DNA of 64,000 nt from Actinobacteria bacterium HGW-Actinobacteria-1 (lineage in GTDB: Bacteria; Actinomycetota; Coriobacteriia; Anaerosomatales; Anaerosomataceae). Location: NCBI GenBank assembly GCA_002841355.1, contig PHFB01000005.1:39490-103489 (forward strand), given 5' to 3'. Under the pieces are notes generated by a model. The model worked only from the letters and a program-made list of their open reading frames with translations. It made no database searches and was not told where the DNA came from. Position numbers and translations under genes: made by a program. This document shows, in pieces, positions 41,088 to 50,090 of the stretch (the stretch's first letter is position 1; each line of letters starts with the position of its first letter).

Positions 41088-42887
41088 ATGGAGCAGGGCA
41101 AGATCGTTAAAGTCGCCGGTCCCCTCGTGGTGGCCGAAGGTCTCATCGAGTCCAAGATGTACGACCTCGTGCGCGTTGGCGCCGAGGGACTCATGGGCGA
41201 GATCATCGAGATGCGCGGAGACCGCGCCTCGATCCAGGTATACGAGGAGACCGAGGGCCTCGGCCCGGGCGACCCCGTTGACGCGACCGGCGCGCCGCTT
41301 TCGGTGGAGCTTGGTCCCGGCATGCTGGAGTCCGTCTACGACGGCGTGCAGCGACCGCTCGACGTGCTCGAGCGCATGGCCGGCGCGTTCCTCGCGCGCG
41401 GCGTCACCGCACCCGGGCTCGACCGCGAGAAGCTGTGGGAGTTCACGCCGACCGTCTCGGCGGGGCAGCGCGTGACCGGTGGCGACATCATCGGCACCGT
41501 GCAGGAGAACGTCGTCATCGAGCATCGCATCATGGTGCCGCCGAGCGTCTCGGGCACGATCGCCGACATCGCTCCGGGCGCGTTCACCGTCACCGACGCG
41601 GTCGGCCACCTCAAGACCGACGCCGGCGAGACCGTCGCACTCACGATGATGCAGGTGTGGCCGGTCCGCATGGCCCGGCCGTACGCGCGTCGTCTCTCGG
41701 CGTCCGAGCCGCTTACCACCGGCACGCGCGTCATCGACACGTTCTTCCCGATCGTGAAGGGCGGCGTGGCGTGCATCCCGGGACCGTTCGGTGCCGGCAA
41801 GACCGTCACGCAGCATCAGATCGCCAAGTGGAGTAACGCCGAGGTCGTCATCTTCATCGGCTGCGGAGAGCGCGGCAACGAGATGACCGACGTCCTCATG
41901 GAGTTCCCCGAGCTTGTCGACCCGTACTCCGGCGAGCCGCTCATGAAGCGTACCGTTCTTGTCGCCAACACCTCGAACATGCCGGTCGCCGCACGCGAGG
42001 CGTCCGTCTACACCGGCATCACCATGGCCGAGTACTTCCGAGACATGGGGTACAACGTCGTCCTGCAGGCCGACTCCACCAGCCGTTGGGCCGAGGCGAT
42101 GCGCGAGATCTCGGGCCGCCTCGAGGAGATGCCCGGCGACGAAGGGTTCCCGGCGTATCTCGGCACGAAGCTGGCGGCGTTCTACGAGCGCGCTGGCAAG
42201 GTCGAGTGCCTCGGCGTTGATGGCGAGACGCGCACCGGATCGGTCTCGGTCGTGGGTTCCGTGTCGCCTCCCGGTGGAGACCTCTCCGAGCCGGTCGTGC
42301 AGAACACGCTCCGCGTCGTGAAGGTCTTCTGGGCGCTGCAGGACCAGCTGGCGTTCCAGCGTCACTTCCCGGCTATCGATTGGCTCACGAGCTACTCGCT
42401 CTACCTCGATAAGGTCGCTCCGTTCTGGAAGACCGAGGTCTCCGAGGAATACCGCGGACGCCGCGACCAGTGCATGGCGATCCTCCAGCGCGAGAACGAG
42501 CTTGCCGAGATCGTGCGCCTTGTCGGGCTCGAGGCGCTCTCTCCCGAGGAGCAGATCCTCATGGAGACCGCCAAGAGCATCCGCGAGGACTTCTTGCAGC
42601 AGAACGCGTTCCGCGACGACGACCAGTTCAGCTCGCTCAAAGAGCAGGACCTGCTCCTCAAGACGATCCTGCTCTTCCACGAGCGCGCGATCGAAGCGCA
42701 TGCGGCAGGTGCCGCACTCAAGGACATCTTCGTGGCGCCGGTGCGCGAGCGCATCACCCGCGCGAAGTACCTCGGGCCGGAAGACATCGACCAGTACGAG
42801 TCGATCGCCTCGGATATCGAGACACAGCTGGTTGGTGGTGGCACCGACGAAGACGCGCGTGCCGTGTACGCGGGAGGTGAGCGGTAA
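41088..42887 (+). CDS. atpA: V-type ATPase catalytic subunit A
   Basis: The 599-residue catalytic subunit carries the Walker A loop GPFGAGKTV (about 232-240), the catalytic Glu in [12 protein letters not shown], Walker B region and the [22 protein letters not shown] motif (seen as [13 protein letters not shown]). The N-terminal beta-barrel and the bulge (non-homologous) domain unique to V/A-type A subunits are present ([13 protein letters not shown] to PSVSGT). This clearly separates it from F-type beta. Its TAA overlaps the ATG of atpB (TAATG). Confidence 0.97.
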   Translation: MEQGKIVKVAGPLVVAEGLIESKMYDLVRVGAEGLMGEIIEMRGDRASIQVYEETEGLGPGDPVDATGAPLSVELGPGMLESVYDGVQRPLDVLERMAGAFLARGVTAPGLDREKLWEFTPTVSAGQRVTGGDIIGTVQENVVIEHRIMVPPSVSGTIADIAPGAFTVTDAVGHLKTDAGETVALTMMQVWPVRMARPYARRLSASEPLTTGTRVIDTFFPIVKGGVACIPGPFGAGKTVTQHQIAKWSNAEVVIFIGCGERGNEMTDVLMEFPELVDPYSGEPLMKRTVLVANTSNMPVAAREASVYTGITMAEYFRDMGYNVVLQADSTSRWAEAMREISGRLEEMPGDEGFPAYLGTKLAAFYERAGKVECLGVDGETRTGSVSVVGSVSPPGGDLSEPVVQNTLRVVKVFWALQDQLAFQRHFPAIDWLTSYSLYLDKVAPFWKTEVSEEYRGRRDQCMAILQRENELAEIVRLVGLEALSPEEQILMETAKSIREDFLQQNAFRDDDQFSSLKEQDLLLKTILLFHERAIEAHAAGAALKDIFVAPVRERITRAKYLGPEDIDQYESIASDIETQLVGGGTDEDARAVYAGGER

Positions 42888-44299
42888 TGCGCGAGTACAT
42901 GACCACCCGCGATATCGTCGGGCCGCTGCTGCTCATCGAGAGCGTCACTGATGTCACGTACGGCGAGCTCGTTGAGCTGGAGTACCCTGACGGCACCAAG
43001 AGCCTCGGCAACGTGCTCGAGGTGAACGGCGACGTCGCGCTCGTGCAGGCGTTCGAGGGCACGCGTGGGTCGAACCCGTCGGGCACGAAAGCGAAGTTCC
43101 TCGGCCGTTCGCTCGAGCTTGGCGTGTCGCGCGACATGCTCGGCCGCGTGTTCGACGGCCTCGGCCGCCCGAACGACGGCGGACCCGAGATCATCCCCGA
43201 CAAGCGCCTCTCGATCTACGGCTCGCCGATCAACCCGACGGCGCGTGACTTCCCCGATGACTTCATCCAGACGGGTGTCTCGGCAATCGACGGGCTTAAC
43301 CCGCTCGTGCGCGGCCAGAAGCTGCCGATCTTCTCGGGCAGCGGTCTGCCGCATAACGAGCTTGCCGCGCAGATCGCTCGCCAGGCGGCCGTGCTCGCGC
43401 GCAGCGCGCAGGCCGACGCCGTGGGCGAGAAGCTCGAGGGCGAGTTCGCGGTCGTGTTCGCCGCGATGGGCATCACGTTCGAGGACGCCGACTTCTTCAC
43501 ACAGGAGTTCCGCACTACCTCGGCCATCGAGCGCGCGGTGCTCTTCCTGAACCTCGCCGACGATCCGGCCGTCGAGCGCATCGCGACCCCGCGCATGGCA
43601 CTCACCGCCGCCGAGTACCTCGCGTACGAGTGCGACATGCACGTGCTCGTCATCCTCACGGACATGACGTACTACTGCGAGGCGCTGCGCGAAGTCTCAG
43701 CGGCTCGCAAGGAAGTCCCCGGTCGCCGGGGGTACCCGGGGTACCTCTATACCGACCTCGCCACCATCTACGAGCGCGCGGGTCGCGTGAAGGGCCGCGC
43801 CGGCTCCATCACGCAGGTGCCGATCCTCTCGATGCCCGACGACGACAAGACGCATCCGATCCCCGACCTCACCGGCTACATCACCGAGGGCCAGATCATC
43901 CTCGACCGCAACCTGCACCGCCGGGGCATCTATCCGCCGGTCGCCGTGCTGCCGTCGCTCTCGCGCCTCAAGCAGAAGGGCATCGGCCCGGGCAAGACGC
44001 GCGAGGACCACGCGGACCTCTCCAACCAGCTCTTCGGCGCATATGCGCGCGGTCTGCAGGCCAAGGAACTCGCCGTCATTCTCGGTGAGGCTGCGCTCTC
44101 GGACACCGACAAGGCGTTCGTCGCCTTCGCTGACGCGTTCGAGGACCGCTTCATCCGCCAGGGCAAGCACGAGGAGCGTTCGGTTGCCGAGACGCTCGCG
44201 CTTGGCTGGGAGCTCGTGGCGCTCCTGCCGCGCGCGGAACTCAAGCGCATCAAGGACGAGTACGTGGCGAAGTACCTGCCGGCGGAGACGGAGGCCTAG
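42887..44299 (+). CDS. atpB: V-type ATPase regulatory subunit B
   Basis: The 470-residue B subunit lacks a P-loop, as expected ([15 protein letters not shown] in its place). Motifs: [46 protein letters not shown] (shown as [18 protein letters not shown]), [16 protein letters not shown] and [12 protein letters not shown]. The arginine finger region in [10 protein letters not shown] completes the catalytic site at the A-B interface. It is followed immediately by a small gene of unknown role before atpD. Confidence 0.97.
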   Translation: MREYMTTRDIVGPLLLIESVTDVTYGELVELEYPDGTKSLGNVLEVNGDVALVQAFEGTRGSNPSGTKAKFLGRSLELGVSRDMLGRVFDGLGRPNDGGPEIIPDKRLSIYGSPINPTARDFPDDFIQTGVSAIDGLNPLVRGQKLPIFSGSGLPHNELAAQIARQAAVLARSAQADAVGEKLEGEFAVVFAAMGITFEDADFFTQEFRTTSAIERAVLFLNLADDPAVERIATPRMALTAAEYLAYECDMHVLVILTDMTYYCEALREVSAARKEVPGRRGYPGYLYTDLATIYERAGRVKGRAGSITQVPILSMPDDDKTHPIPDLTGYITEGQIILDRNLHRRGIYPPVAVLPSLSRLKQKGIGPGKTREDHADLSNQLFGAYARGLQAKELAVILGEAALSDTDKAFVAFADAFEDRFIRQGKHEERSVAETLALGWELVALLPRAELKRIKDEYVAKYLPAETEA

Positions 44300-44503
44300 G
44301 TGTTCGGTCCCGGGCTGCGTATAGGCATGGCGATCGTCCTCGGGCTGTTCTTCTGCGCGCTGGTCGCGTTCAACCTTTACAGCATGCGAATCTACGCCAA
44401 GGCGGGCGCCCAGGGCGTCAGCGCCGCACGGGTGATACGCATCATCAACGCGATCCTGCTCGTGGTGGCGCTCGGTCTGGTCATCTGGGCGATGGTGCGG
44501 TGA
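44300..44503 (+). CDS. unrecognised 67-residue membrane protein inside the ATPase operon
   Basis: GTG 44300 follows the atpB stop with no gap, and atpD starts seven bases after its end. The product has two hydrophobic helices (GMAIVLGLFFCALVAFNLY and IINAILLVVALGLVIWAMV, about 9-28 and 46-65) joined by a short polar loop with RIYAKAGAQGVSAARV. It matches no V-ATPase subunit I know. The perfect fit between B and D suggests it is cotranslated and may assist assembly of the membrane ring, as small AtpI/Z proteins do for F-type enzymes. The role is inference. Confidence 0.7.
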   Translation: MFGPGLRIGMAIVLGLFFCALVAFNLYSMRIYAKAGAQGVSAARVIRIINAILLVVALGLVIWAMVR

Positions 44504-44510
44504 TGACGCG

Positions 44511-45152
44511 ATGACGAAGATGCGGGTCAACCCGAACCGGATGGAGCTGCTCAAGCTCAAGCGTCGTGGCGACGTCGCGAAGCGTGGCCACAAGCTGCTC
44601 AAGGACAAGTTCGACGAGCTTCTCAAGGAGTTCATCGCGCGTATCTCGGCGAACCGGAAGCTGCGCGCCGAGGTCGAGAGCCGTCTCATGGGCGCGTATG
44701 GCCTGCTCGCTGTTGCACGGGCCGAGGCCGGCAAGGCGAACCTCACGCAGGCGCTGCTCTCGGGCGCACCGGAGGAGATGCTTGAGGCCAGCGAGCGCAG
44801 GGTCATGAGCGTGCGCGTGCCCGAGTTCGTACTGGGCGCGATTCCCGAACCAGGCGGCTACTCGCTCGCCACGATGCCGGCAGTGCTGGACGGGGCGCTC
44901 GACGCCCTGGCGGATGTGGTGCCGATGATGATCGAACTCGCGGAACGCGAGAAGGCGATCGAGCTCCTTGCCGCCGAGATCGAGCGTACCCGCCGTCGCG
45001 TGAACGCGCTCGAGTACGTGCTGATGCCGTCGATCGCCGAGACCATCAAGGACATTCAGATGAAGCTCGACGAAGCCGAGCGCGGCAACCTCACGCGTCT
45101 TATGAAGGTGAAGGACATCATCGCTGCCCAGGAAGCCGCTGGCGAGCGGTAG
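44511..45152 (+). CDS. atpD: V-type ATPase central-stalk subunit D
   Basis: The 213-residue central shaft subunit is a pair of long helices. Motifs: VNPNRMELLKLKRR (shown as NRMELLKLKRR), LLKDKFDELLKEF near the start, and RRRVNALEYVLMPSIAETI near the end, all conserved in subunit D. ATG 44511. It ends the operon; a strong hairpin lies 135 bases downstream. Order H-I-K-E-C-F-A-B-X-D otherwise follows the usual bacterial V-type cluster. Confidence 0.95.
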   Translation: MTKMRVNPNRMELLKLKRRGDVAKRGHKLLKDKFDELLKEFIARISANRKLRAEVESRLMGAYGLLAVARAEAGKANLTQALLSGAPEEMLEASERRVMSVRVPEFVLGAIPEPGGYSLATMPAVLDGALDALADVVPMMIELAEREKAIELLAAEIERTRRRVNALEYVLMPSIAETIKDIQMKLDEAERGNLTRLMKVKDIIAAQEAAGER

Positions 45153-45287
45153 GGTGCGGATCGGACGCTAAAGTCCTGCGCTGAGCTGCCCGATAAAGGA
45201 ATTGTCAGGATTGACCATCGCGTCGCTCCTGGCACGCGAACCGCTCGCGGCCGATGCCCCTCGACCGTGTGCGGAGAGCTTTCGCAA

Positions 45288-45330
45288 GGCCCTGGCGTGT
45301 GAACGACGCCGGGGCCTCGCGGTTTCTTCA
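45288..45330 (+). terminator. terminator of the V-ATPase operon
   Basis: An 11-base stem (GGCCCTGGCGT at 45288-45298, ACGCCGGGGCC at 45306-45316, one G-U pair) with a 7-base loop is followed by a T-rich stretch (GGTTTCTTC). The 303-base gap 45153-45455 holds this and a weak AT-rich promoter candidate (TAATAAT at 45387-45393); I see no gene in it. Confidence 0.75.
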
Positions 45331-45455
45331 TCGACCGCGGGGCGCGGCACTTCTCAAGATGCACTATACGGCGTCTCAAGTTGTGTTAATAATGACCTTG
45401 ACCGCAGCGATGGCGGGCTACGGTAGCACACGGATTCATGCGAAGAGGGGGCTGT

Positions 45456-46541
45456 ATGTCCGCACACCGAAGGTTCTTGGTGTTCGCAATCGCGCTCGTT
45501 GCGGTTCTCGGGCTTGTCGGCTGTGGCGAGGGAGTGACGGCGAAGGCCGACTACACCTTTGAAGCCGGCAACGGATTCGAGCAGTCCGTCGATCTGCGCG
45601 GCGTTGCGCTCGACGACGCACAAGTCTCGGAGCTGAAGAACGCCGGCTGGAAGGTGAAGCAGAGCTCCTCGGGCTTCACCGCGCAGCGCGCGTTCACCGA
45701 CGCCGCGGAGTACTCCAAACCCGCGGGCGTGCTGTTCGGAGTCCTCGACGAGTCGTTCATCCGGGATGCGGGATACGACCCTGGCACGAAGACCGAGGTC
45801 ACGGTGCGCCACACGGTGACCGACATGATCCTGGTCGAGCGGCACGAGGTCGAGATCAACATGCCGGTCCTTGATCTGTCGCCTACCGAGTGCCCCGAGT
45901 GCAACGGGCAGGGCTACTCGGATTGCCCTGACTGCACGGGCGGAACCCAGATCTGCAGCTCGTGCAACGGAACCGGCGGGTACGACGGCTGGTACGGCTG
46001 GAGCGAGTGCTACTACTGCGACGGCAGCGGTGAGGTCTCGTGCGACACCTGTGGCGGCAGTGGGACGATCGACTGCTACGACTGCGACGGCACCGGCGAT
46101 GCACCGGAATGGATCCAGACGGCGTACGAAGACGGGATCTCGAGCTCCAAGCTCGATGTTGCGGTGAATATGCCGGGCATCACCGTCAAGGACGCCGAGA
46201 CGGGTTCGAGTCCCTGGAAGCTCAAGGGCGCGGACATAGAGTCCGTCGAGACGTTCACGGCTACGTCATTCGTCGTCAACTGGCTGTACGCGGGGATTGC
46301 GGCGGCCGTGCTGCTGCTGATACTCGTCCTTATCGTGTGGTTGATCATCCGCAAGGTGAAGAAGGCCTTCAGCAAGCCGAAGGTGGCTCCCGTGGTTGCC
46401 GCATCCGTGGCCGTGACGGAGTCACCTGCTACCGCACCGGTAGCCTCGGCGGCGGCTTGCTCGGCGTGCGGCGCTGCTCTGACGGTCGGCGCCAGGTTCT
46501 GCCGCGCGTGCGGCGCACAGGTAGGGAACGGAGAATCCTGA
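45456..46541 (+). CDS. lipoprotein with DnaJ-type Cys-rich module, membrane helix and C-terminal zinc ribbon
   Basis: ATG 45456 has GAGGGGG six bases upstream. The lipobox is VLGLVGC (C23). Residues 146-213 contain six CxxC pairs at 146/149, 157/160, 167/170, 185/188, 196/199 and 207/210, most as CxxCxGxG, the DnaJ zinc-finger pattern. A transmembrane helix lies at about 277-298, then a basic stretch and a terminal zinc ribbon (CSACGAALTVGARFCRACG, about 335-355). The topology puts the DnaJ-like module outside the membrane and the ribbon in the cytosol. There is no J-domain. It starts the zinc-ribbon cluster. The function is unknown; a protein-binding or thiol-redox role is possible. Confidence 0.75.
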   Translation: MSAHRRFLVFAIALVAVLGLVGCGEGVTAKADYTFEAGNGFEQSVDLRGVALDDAQVSELKNAGWKVKQSSSGFTAQRAFTDAAEYSKPAGVLFGVLDESFIRDAGYDPGTKTEVTVRHTVTDMILVERHEVEINMPVLDLSPTECPECNGQGYSDCPDCTGGTQICSSCNGTGGYDGWYGWSECYYCDGSGEVSCDTCGGSGTIDCYDCDGTGDAPEWIQTAYEDGISSSKLDVAVNMPGITVKDAETGSSPWKLKGADIESVETFTATSFVVNWLYAGIAAAVLLLILVLIVWLIIRKVKKAFSKPKVAPVVAASVAVTESPATAPVASAAACSACGAALTVGARFCRACGAQVGNGES

Positions 46542-47053
46542 TGGGTATCGTCGACAAGCTGAACGAGACGTTCAACAAGGGCGTCAGCGAGACCGAGCGC
46601 ATGCTTGAGGTGGGGAAGCTCAAGACGAAGATCTCGACGCTCGGCAAGAACCGCAACGAGTTGCTCACCGCCCTCGGCGCCGTTGCCTACGATCAGTTCC
46701 GCCGCGGCGTGGACGATCCGACAGCGTTCGCCGAACTCGGCGAGAAGATACGCGGCATCGAGCTCGAGATCGCGCAAACCCAGGCACGGCTCGTGGAGCT
46801 TGAGTCGTCCCAGGATGCCGGTAGGGTTGTATGTCCGGTGTGCGCCGCCCCGAACGCATCGGGTGCGGCATTCTGCGTCAAGTGCGGCACAGCCCTCCCG
46901 AAGCCCGAGGCGAAATCGACGTGCGCCTCGTGTGGCGCCCAGATGCCCGCAGACGGCAAGTTCTGTACGCGGTGTGGCACGCCGGTCACGGCACCGGCTG
47001 AAGGTTCCGTCTCGGCTCCTGAGGTCGAGAACCCGAAAGGAGACCAGGAATGA
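46541..47053 (+). CDS. soluble coiled-coil protein with two zinc ribbons
   Basis: ATG 46541 shares its A with the previous TGA. The 170-residue protein has an N-terminal helical part (about 1-90) with KLKTKISTLGKNRNELLTALG, seen as a KLKTKIS..NELL coiled coil, followed by two zinc ribbons: CPVCAAPNASGAAFCVKCG and CASCGAQMPADGKFCTRCG. No signal or membrane segment, so it is cytosolic. Given its neighbours with cytosolic ribbons, it may be the soluble adaptor of a membrane complex. Its end overlaps the next start (ATGA). Confidence 0.75.
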   Translation: MGIVDKLNETFNKGVSETERMLEVGKLKTKISTLGKNRNELLTALGAVAYDQFRRGVDDPTAFAELGEKIRGIELEIAQTQARLVELESSQDAGRVVCPVCAAPNASGAAFCVKCGTALPKPEAKSTCASCGAQMPADGKFCTRCGTPVTAPAEGSVSAPEVENPKGDQE

Positions 47054-47754
47054 GCTTCTGTCCATCATGTGGCGCCTCGAATGCCGACGGCGCGAAATTC
47101 TGCGAGAAGTGCGGCGCCGGAATCGCTGCCGATGTACCGGTTGCGCCTCCGGTCGCTCCGCCTGTCGTTCCCGGGCCGGGTACGCCTCCAGTAAACCCGC
47201 CGGTCAAGCTTCCCGCTGGTCTCGATGTGGCGAAGATCATCATCGCGGCGGTCGTTGTCGTGTTCCTACTGGTGGCATACCTCATCTTCCTCAAGCCGAT
47301 GAGCGTTCCGGACTACGAGGACAAGGCCGATGAGTACAGCGTCCAGATCAGCGACGCCACGAATGACATGGACTCGGCGCTGTCGGACTACTACAGCTAC
47401 GATGGCGACTCGAGCGACAAGGTCGACGCAGGGGACATCGATGACCTGCAGAGCGTCTTCGATGACTCCAAGAAGCTAGCCAAGGATGCTGCGGGCAAGA
47501 TCAAGGGCCTCCGTCCGCCGAAGGAGTACAAGGCGGCCGATGGTCGGCTGAACGAGTGGGCATCCTACTACGGCTCCGACTACTGGGATGCCGTGGCGGA
47601 TCTCATCAAGTCCGCCGATGGTCGCACCTACGAGCGCTTCTCGAACAGCATCTCAGACTTCTACGACAAGACGTCCAGGGATGCGAGCCGTGCGAATCGT
47701 GCCATGAGCCGGGCTTCCGAGGATCTTGGCTTGAGCTGGGGATACGGCGAGTAG
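47050..47754 (+). CDS. zinc-ribbon membrane protein, paralogue 1
   Basis: The 234-residue protein: zinc ribbon CPSCG...FCEKCG (4-22), Pro/Val-rich linker, one transmembrane helix (about 60-81) and an exported, Asp/Ser/Lys-rich helical domain. Landmarks are PMSVPDYEDKA just after the helix and LRPPKEYKAA at 154-163. These landmarks are repeated in the next two proteins, so the three are paralogues. A family resembling B. subtilis-type zinc-ribbon (zf-ribbon_3) membrane proteins is visible, but the exported domain is unknown to me. Its terminator follows at 47766. Confidence 0.75.
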   Translation: MSFCPSCGASNADGAKFCEKCGAGIAADVPVAPPVAPPVVPGPGTPPVNPPVKLPAGLDVAKIIIAAVVVVFLLVAYLIFLKPMSVPDYEDKADEYSVQISDATNDMDSALSDYYSYDGDSSDKVDAGDIDDLQSVFDDSKKLAKDAAGKIKGLRPPKEYKAADGRLNEWASYYGSDYWDAVADLIKSADGRTYERFSNSISDFYDKTSRDASRANRAMSRASEDLGLSWGYGE

Positions 47755-47765
47755 CAATCATGCAT

Positions 47766-47800
47766 GGGGCCCGGTGATGAGCCGGGCCCCTTCTGTTCTT
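47766..47800 (+). terminator. intrinsic terminator between paralogues 1 and 2
   Basis: A perfect 9-base stem (GGGGCCCGG at 47766-47774, CCGGGCCCC at 47782-47790) with a 7-base loop is followed by TTCTGTTCTT. It would end the transcript of the first half of the cluster. Confidence 0.85.
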
Positions 47801-47815
47801 GGGAGGGATTCGACG

Positions 47816-48553
47816 ATGAAGTACTGCGCTCAGTGCGGTGCCCCGAACGCCGATGAAGCTAAGTTCTGCGACAAGTGTGGGAACGCGTGGGCCGCGACTC
47901 CGGTCGCACCCGCACCTGCACCTGCACCCGCACCCGCACCGTTTGCTGCGCCCATGCCCGGCGTTGCTCCGGTACCTGCTCCGCCTGCCCGCAAGGGAAT
48001 CCACCCAGCCATCTTCATCGTCATCGGCGCGATGCTGCTCGTCATGCTGGGCGCGTGCGGCATCGGCTGGCTCATCTTCATGCAGCCGATGGATGTGGCG
48101 ACCTACGAGGACCAGGTGACCGAAGATGTGATCGCCACATCGGAAGCCGTGACCGTCATGGGCGAGACATTCAATGACATCGACGCCGACTACGATGAGC
48201 CGATCGGCGAAGAGAACCTGGCGATGCTGCAGGACGCGGTTGCCGAGGGCATCGATGGCGTCAAGGCGGCGAGGGACGACCTCGACGGCATGCGACCGCC
48301 GAAGGAGTACGAGCGGGCGCATGAGCGTCTCGTCTCCAGCTACGACGGCATGCTCGAGGGTCTCGCCGTGCTGGACGACATGATGGGCCAGATCACCGCC
48401 GACGACACCAGCAACACGCTTTCGGAGAAGTTCGCCAACGAGACCGATGAGTTTTCGGGCAAGCTTGAGAAGGCCTCGGCCGACATGCAGAAGGCCCTCG
48501 AGGACATGGGATTGTACGACTCGCTCAGCGACGAACTGTCGAACATGTTCTAG
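47816..48553 (+). CDS. zinc-ribbon membrane protein, paralogue 2
   Basis: ATG 47816 follows GGGAGGG; a longer ORF reading starts inside the terminator and is unlikely. The 245-residue protein has the zinc ribbon CAQCG...FCDKCG (4-22), a Pro-Ala repeat linker, one membrane helix (about 63-88) with a free Cys, and an exported acidic helical domain with PMDVATYEDQV after the helix and MRPPKEYERAHERL at 159-172. It aligns with paralogues 1 and 3 over its whole length. The function is unknown. Confidence 0.75.
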   Translation: MKYCAQCGAPNADEAKFCDKCGNAWAATPVAPAPAPAPAPAPFAAPMPGVAPVPAPPARKGIHPAIFIVIGAMLLVMLGACGIGWLIFMQPMDVATYEDQVTEDVIATSEAVTVMGETFNDIDADYDEPIGEENLAMLQDAVAEGIDGVKAARDDLDGMRPPKEYERAHERLVSSYDGMLEGLAVLDDMMGQITADDTSNTLSEKFANETDEFSGKLEKASADMQKALEDMGLYDSLSDELSNMF

Positions 48554-48577
48554 GACACGAGAGGGCGGGTGTATTGC

Positions 48578-49246
48578 ATGTTCTGTCGCGATTGCGGCAA
48601 GCAGCTGGCCGAGGGCGCTCAGTTTTGCGACGGGTGCGGTGCGCGGCAGCAAACACCACAGATGCAGCAGCCGGTCGCTGCGACGCGCTCGCGCGTGAAT
48701 GTGACGGTGATTGCCGTGGTGGCGGTTGCAGTGCTGCTCGTTGCCGGGGCGGGCTGGGCCGTCTTCTTGCGTCCGGCGAACGCATCGGACTATGAGAACC
48801 AGGTGTCGGATGCTGTCGGGGGCGTCCTCGACGTGCCTGTCGACATCGCGATGACGCTCACCGAGGTCGCTGGCAGCTCCAGCGCCCCTATGGGCGACGG
48901 TGATATCTCGGCGCTGCGAACGACGGTCGACGCGAGCGCCAAGACGATCGCAGATGCGCGCGACAAGATCGATGCGCTCCGGCCGCCGGACGAGTACAAG
49001 CGCGCCCACGAGGATGCGCTGGCGGCCCTGGACGAGCTGAGCGCGGTGGCGAAGGGCTACCTGCGAATCGTCGAGCGCATCGATCCAGGGGACACGCAGG
49101 GCGATGTCTCGAGTGAATTCGGTGATGAGTTCTACGCGGGCGCACAGGACGCGTCGCGCGCGTACAGCGATTTGAACGGAGCACTCGACGAGATGGGCCT
49201 CGACGGCATCGATGTCGAGCAGTTGATCGACGGGAATCTCTACTGA
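48578..49246 (+). CDS. zinc-ribbon membrane protein, paralogue 3
   Basis: I choose ATG 48578 (GGGCGGG site) over GTG 48569. The 222-residue protein has the ribbon CRDCG...FCDGCG (3-21), a short linker, one helix (about 41-64), then PANASDYENQV and an exported helical domain with LRPPDEYKRAHEDAL at 134-148. The spacing of these landmarks matches paralogues 1 and 2. The exported domain ends in a short acidic segment. Function unknown. Confidence 0.75.
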   Translation: MFCRDCGKQLAEGAQFCDGCGARQQTPQMQQPVAATRSRVNVTVIAVVAVAVLLVAGAGWAVFLRPANASDYENQVSDAVGGVLDVPVDIAMTLTEVAGSSSAPMGDGDISALRTTVDASAKTIADARDKIDALRPPDEYKRAHEDALAALDELSAVAKGYLRIVERIDPGDTQGDVSSEFGDEFYAGAQDASRAYSDLNGALDEMGLDGIDVEQLIDGNLY

Positions 49247-49267
49247 CGCAACAAGGGGGAAGCGCGG

Positions 49268-50089
49268 ATGTTCTGTCGTTCGTGTGGGAAACAGCTGAAT
49301 GATGACGCGGTCTTCTGCAATGGCTGTGGACTTCAGCTGAAGGTGCCGGAGGGTGCCGACGTCACTGCGCCCATGCCGCGCATCGGCGGCGGTGATGCGC
49401 CGCTCCCCGGACCGAAGCGCTCCAACGTTGGCCTCATCGTGACGCTGGCGATCGTGGGCGTGCTCGTGGTCGGCGGCGCGGTTGCCGCCGGTCTGTACTT
49501 CACGGGTGCGTTCGACAAAGCGGGTGCGACGACGTCGCGCACGGATGAGGGCACCACATCGCGCGACAAGAAGGCGTCTGCCGACAAAGAAGCTGATGCT
49601 GCCGACGACGCGACTGCCGATACCGGTGATACCACCGCGCTCAGCGACGACGCGTCCTACGATGTGATCGTCGAGTATTACCTGAAGCTCAGCGACATGG
49701 CCGTCCAGGTGGGCAAAGCGAACAGTGACGGTACCTACGGCGGGACCGGTTTCGCGTACACAGAATTCAATCCCAGAATCGGTTCGGCGGACCTCGGCGT
49801 GCGTCAGACGCTGGTCGCTAAGTGCCAGGAGATGCTCGACACCGTGTCCGGTCAGAAGCAGGGGCTCGATGAGTCTCAAGTCTCGGCGGCCTACCAGCCT
49901 CAGAAGGCGACGCTTCTCACCCTGTACGGGCTGCTCGAGAAGCGCATGAACGCCATGCTCGGTGCCGCAAAGGCCGCGGTCGACGACCCTTCGGAGTCCT
50001 CATGGCGACCGATACTCTCGCCGGCAAGCACCGATTCGCGCGAGCAGTTCGAAGCCCTGTACCCCAGCGCAGAGCCGGTTCGGCAGTAG
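49268..50089 (+). CDS. zinc-ribbon membrane protein with a different exported domain
   Basis: The ATG start has GGGGAAG upstream. The 273-residue protein has the same N-terminal plan (ribbon CRSCG...FCNGCG, Pro-rich linker, membrane helix about 53-78), then a Thr/Ser/Asp/Lys-rich stalk and an exported helical domain without the RPPKEY motif. The distal domain shows YDVIVEYYLKLSDM and RQTLVAKCQEMLD. It appears to be a domain-swapped member of the cluster. No enzyme motif is seen. Confidence 0.7.
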   Translation: MFCRSCGKQLNDDAVFCNGCGLQLKVPEGADVTAPMPRIGGGDAPLPGPKRSNVGLIVTLAIVGVLVVGGAVAAGLYFTGAFDKAGATTSRTDEGTTSRDKKASADKEADAADDATADTGDTTALSDDASYDVIVEYYLKLSDMAVQVGKANSDGTYGGTGFAYTEFNPRIGSADLGVRQTLVAKCQEMLDTVSGQKQGLDESQVSAAYQPQKATLLTLYGLLEKRMNAMLGAAKAAVDDPSESSWRPILSPASTDSREQFEALYPSAEPVRQ

Positions 50090-50090
50090 C

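Noticed and set aside
40299..42701. An 800-codon minus-strand open frame opposite the V-ATPase genes.
   Set aside because: It is antisense to strongly conserved atpC, atpF and atpA, is rich in Arg, His and Asp, and shows no domain. It is a high-GC shadow frame.
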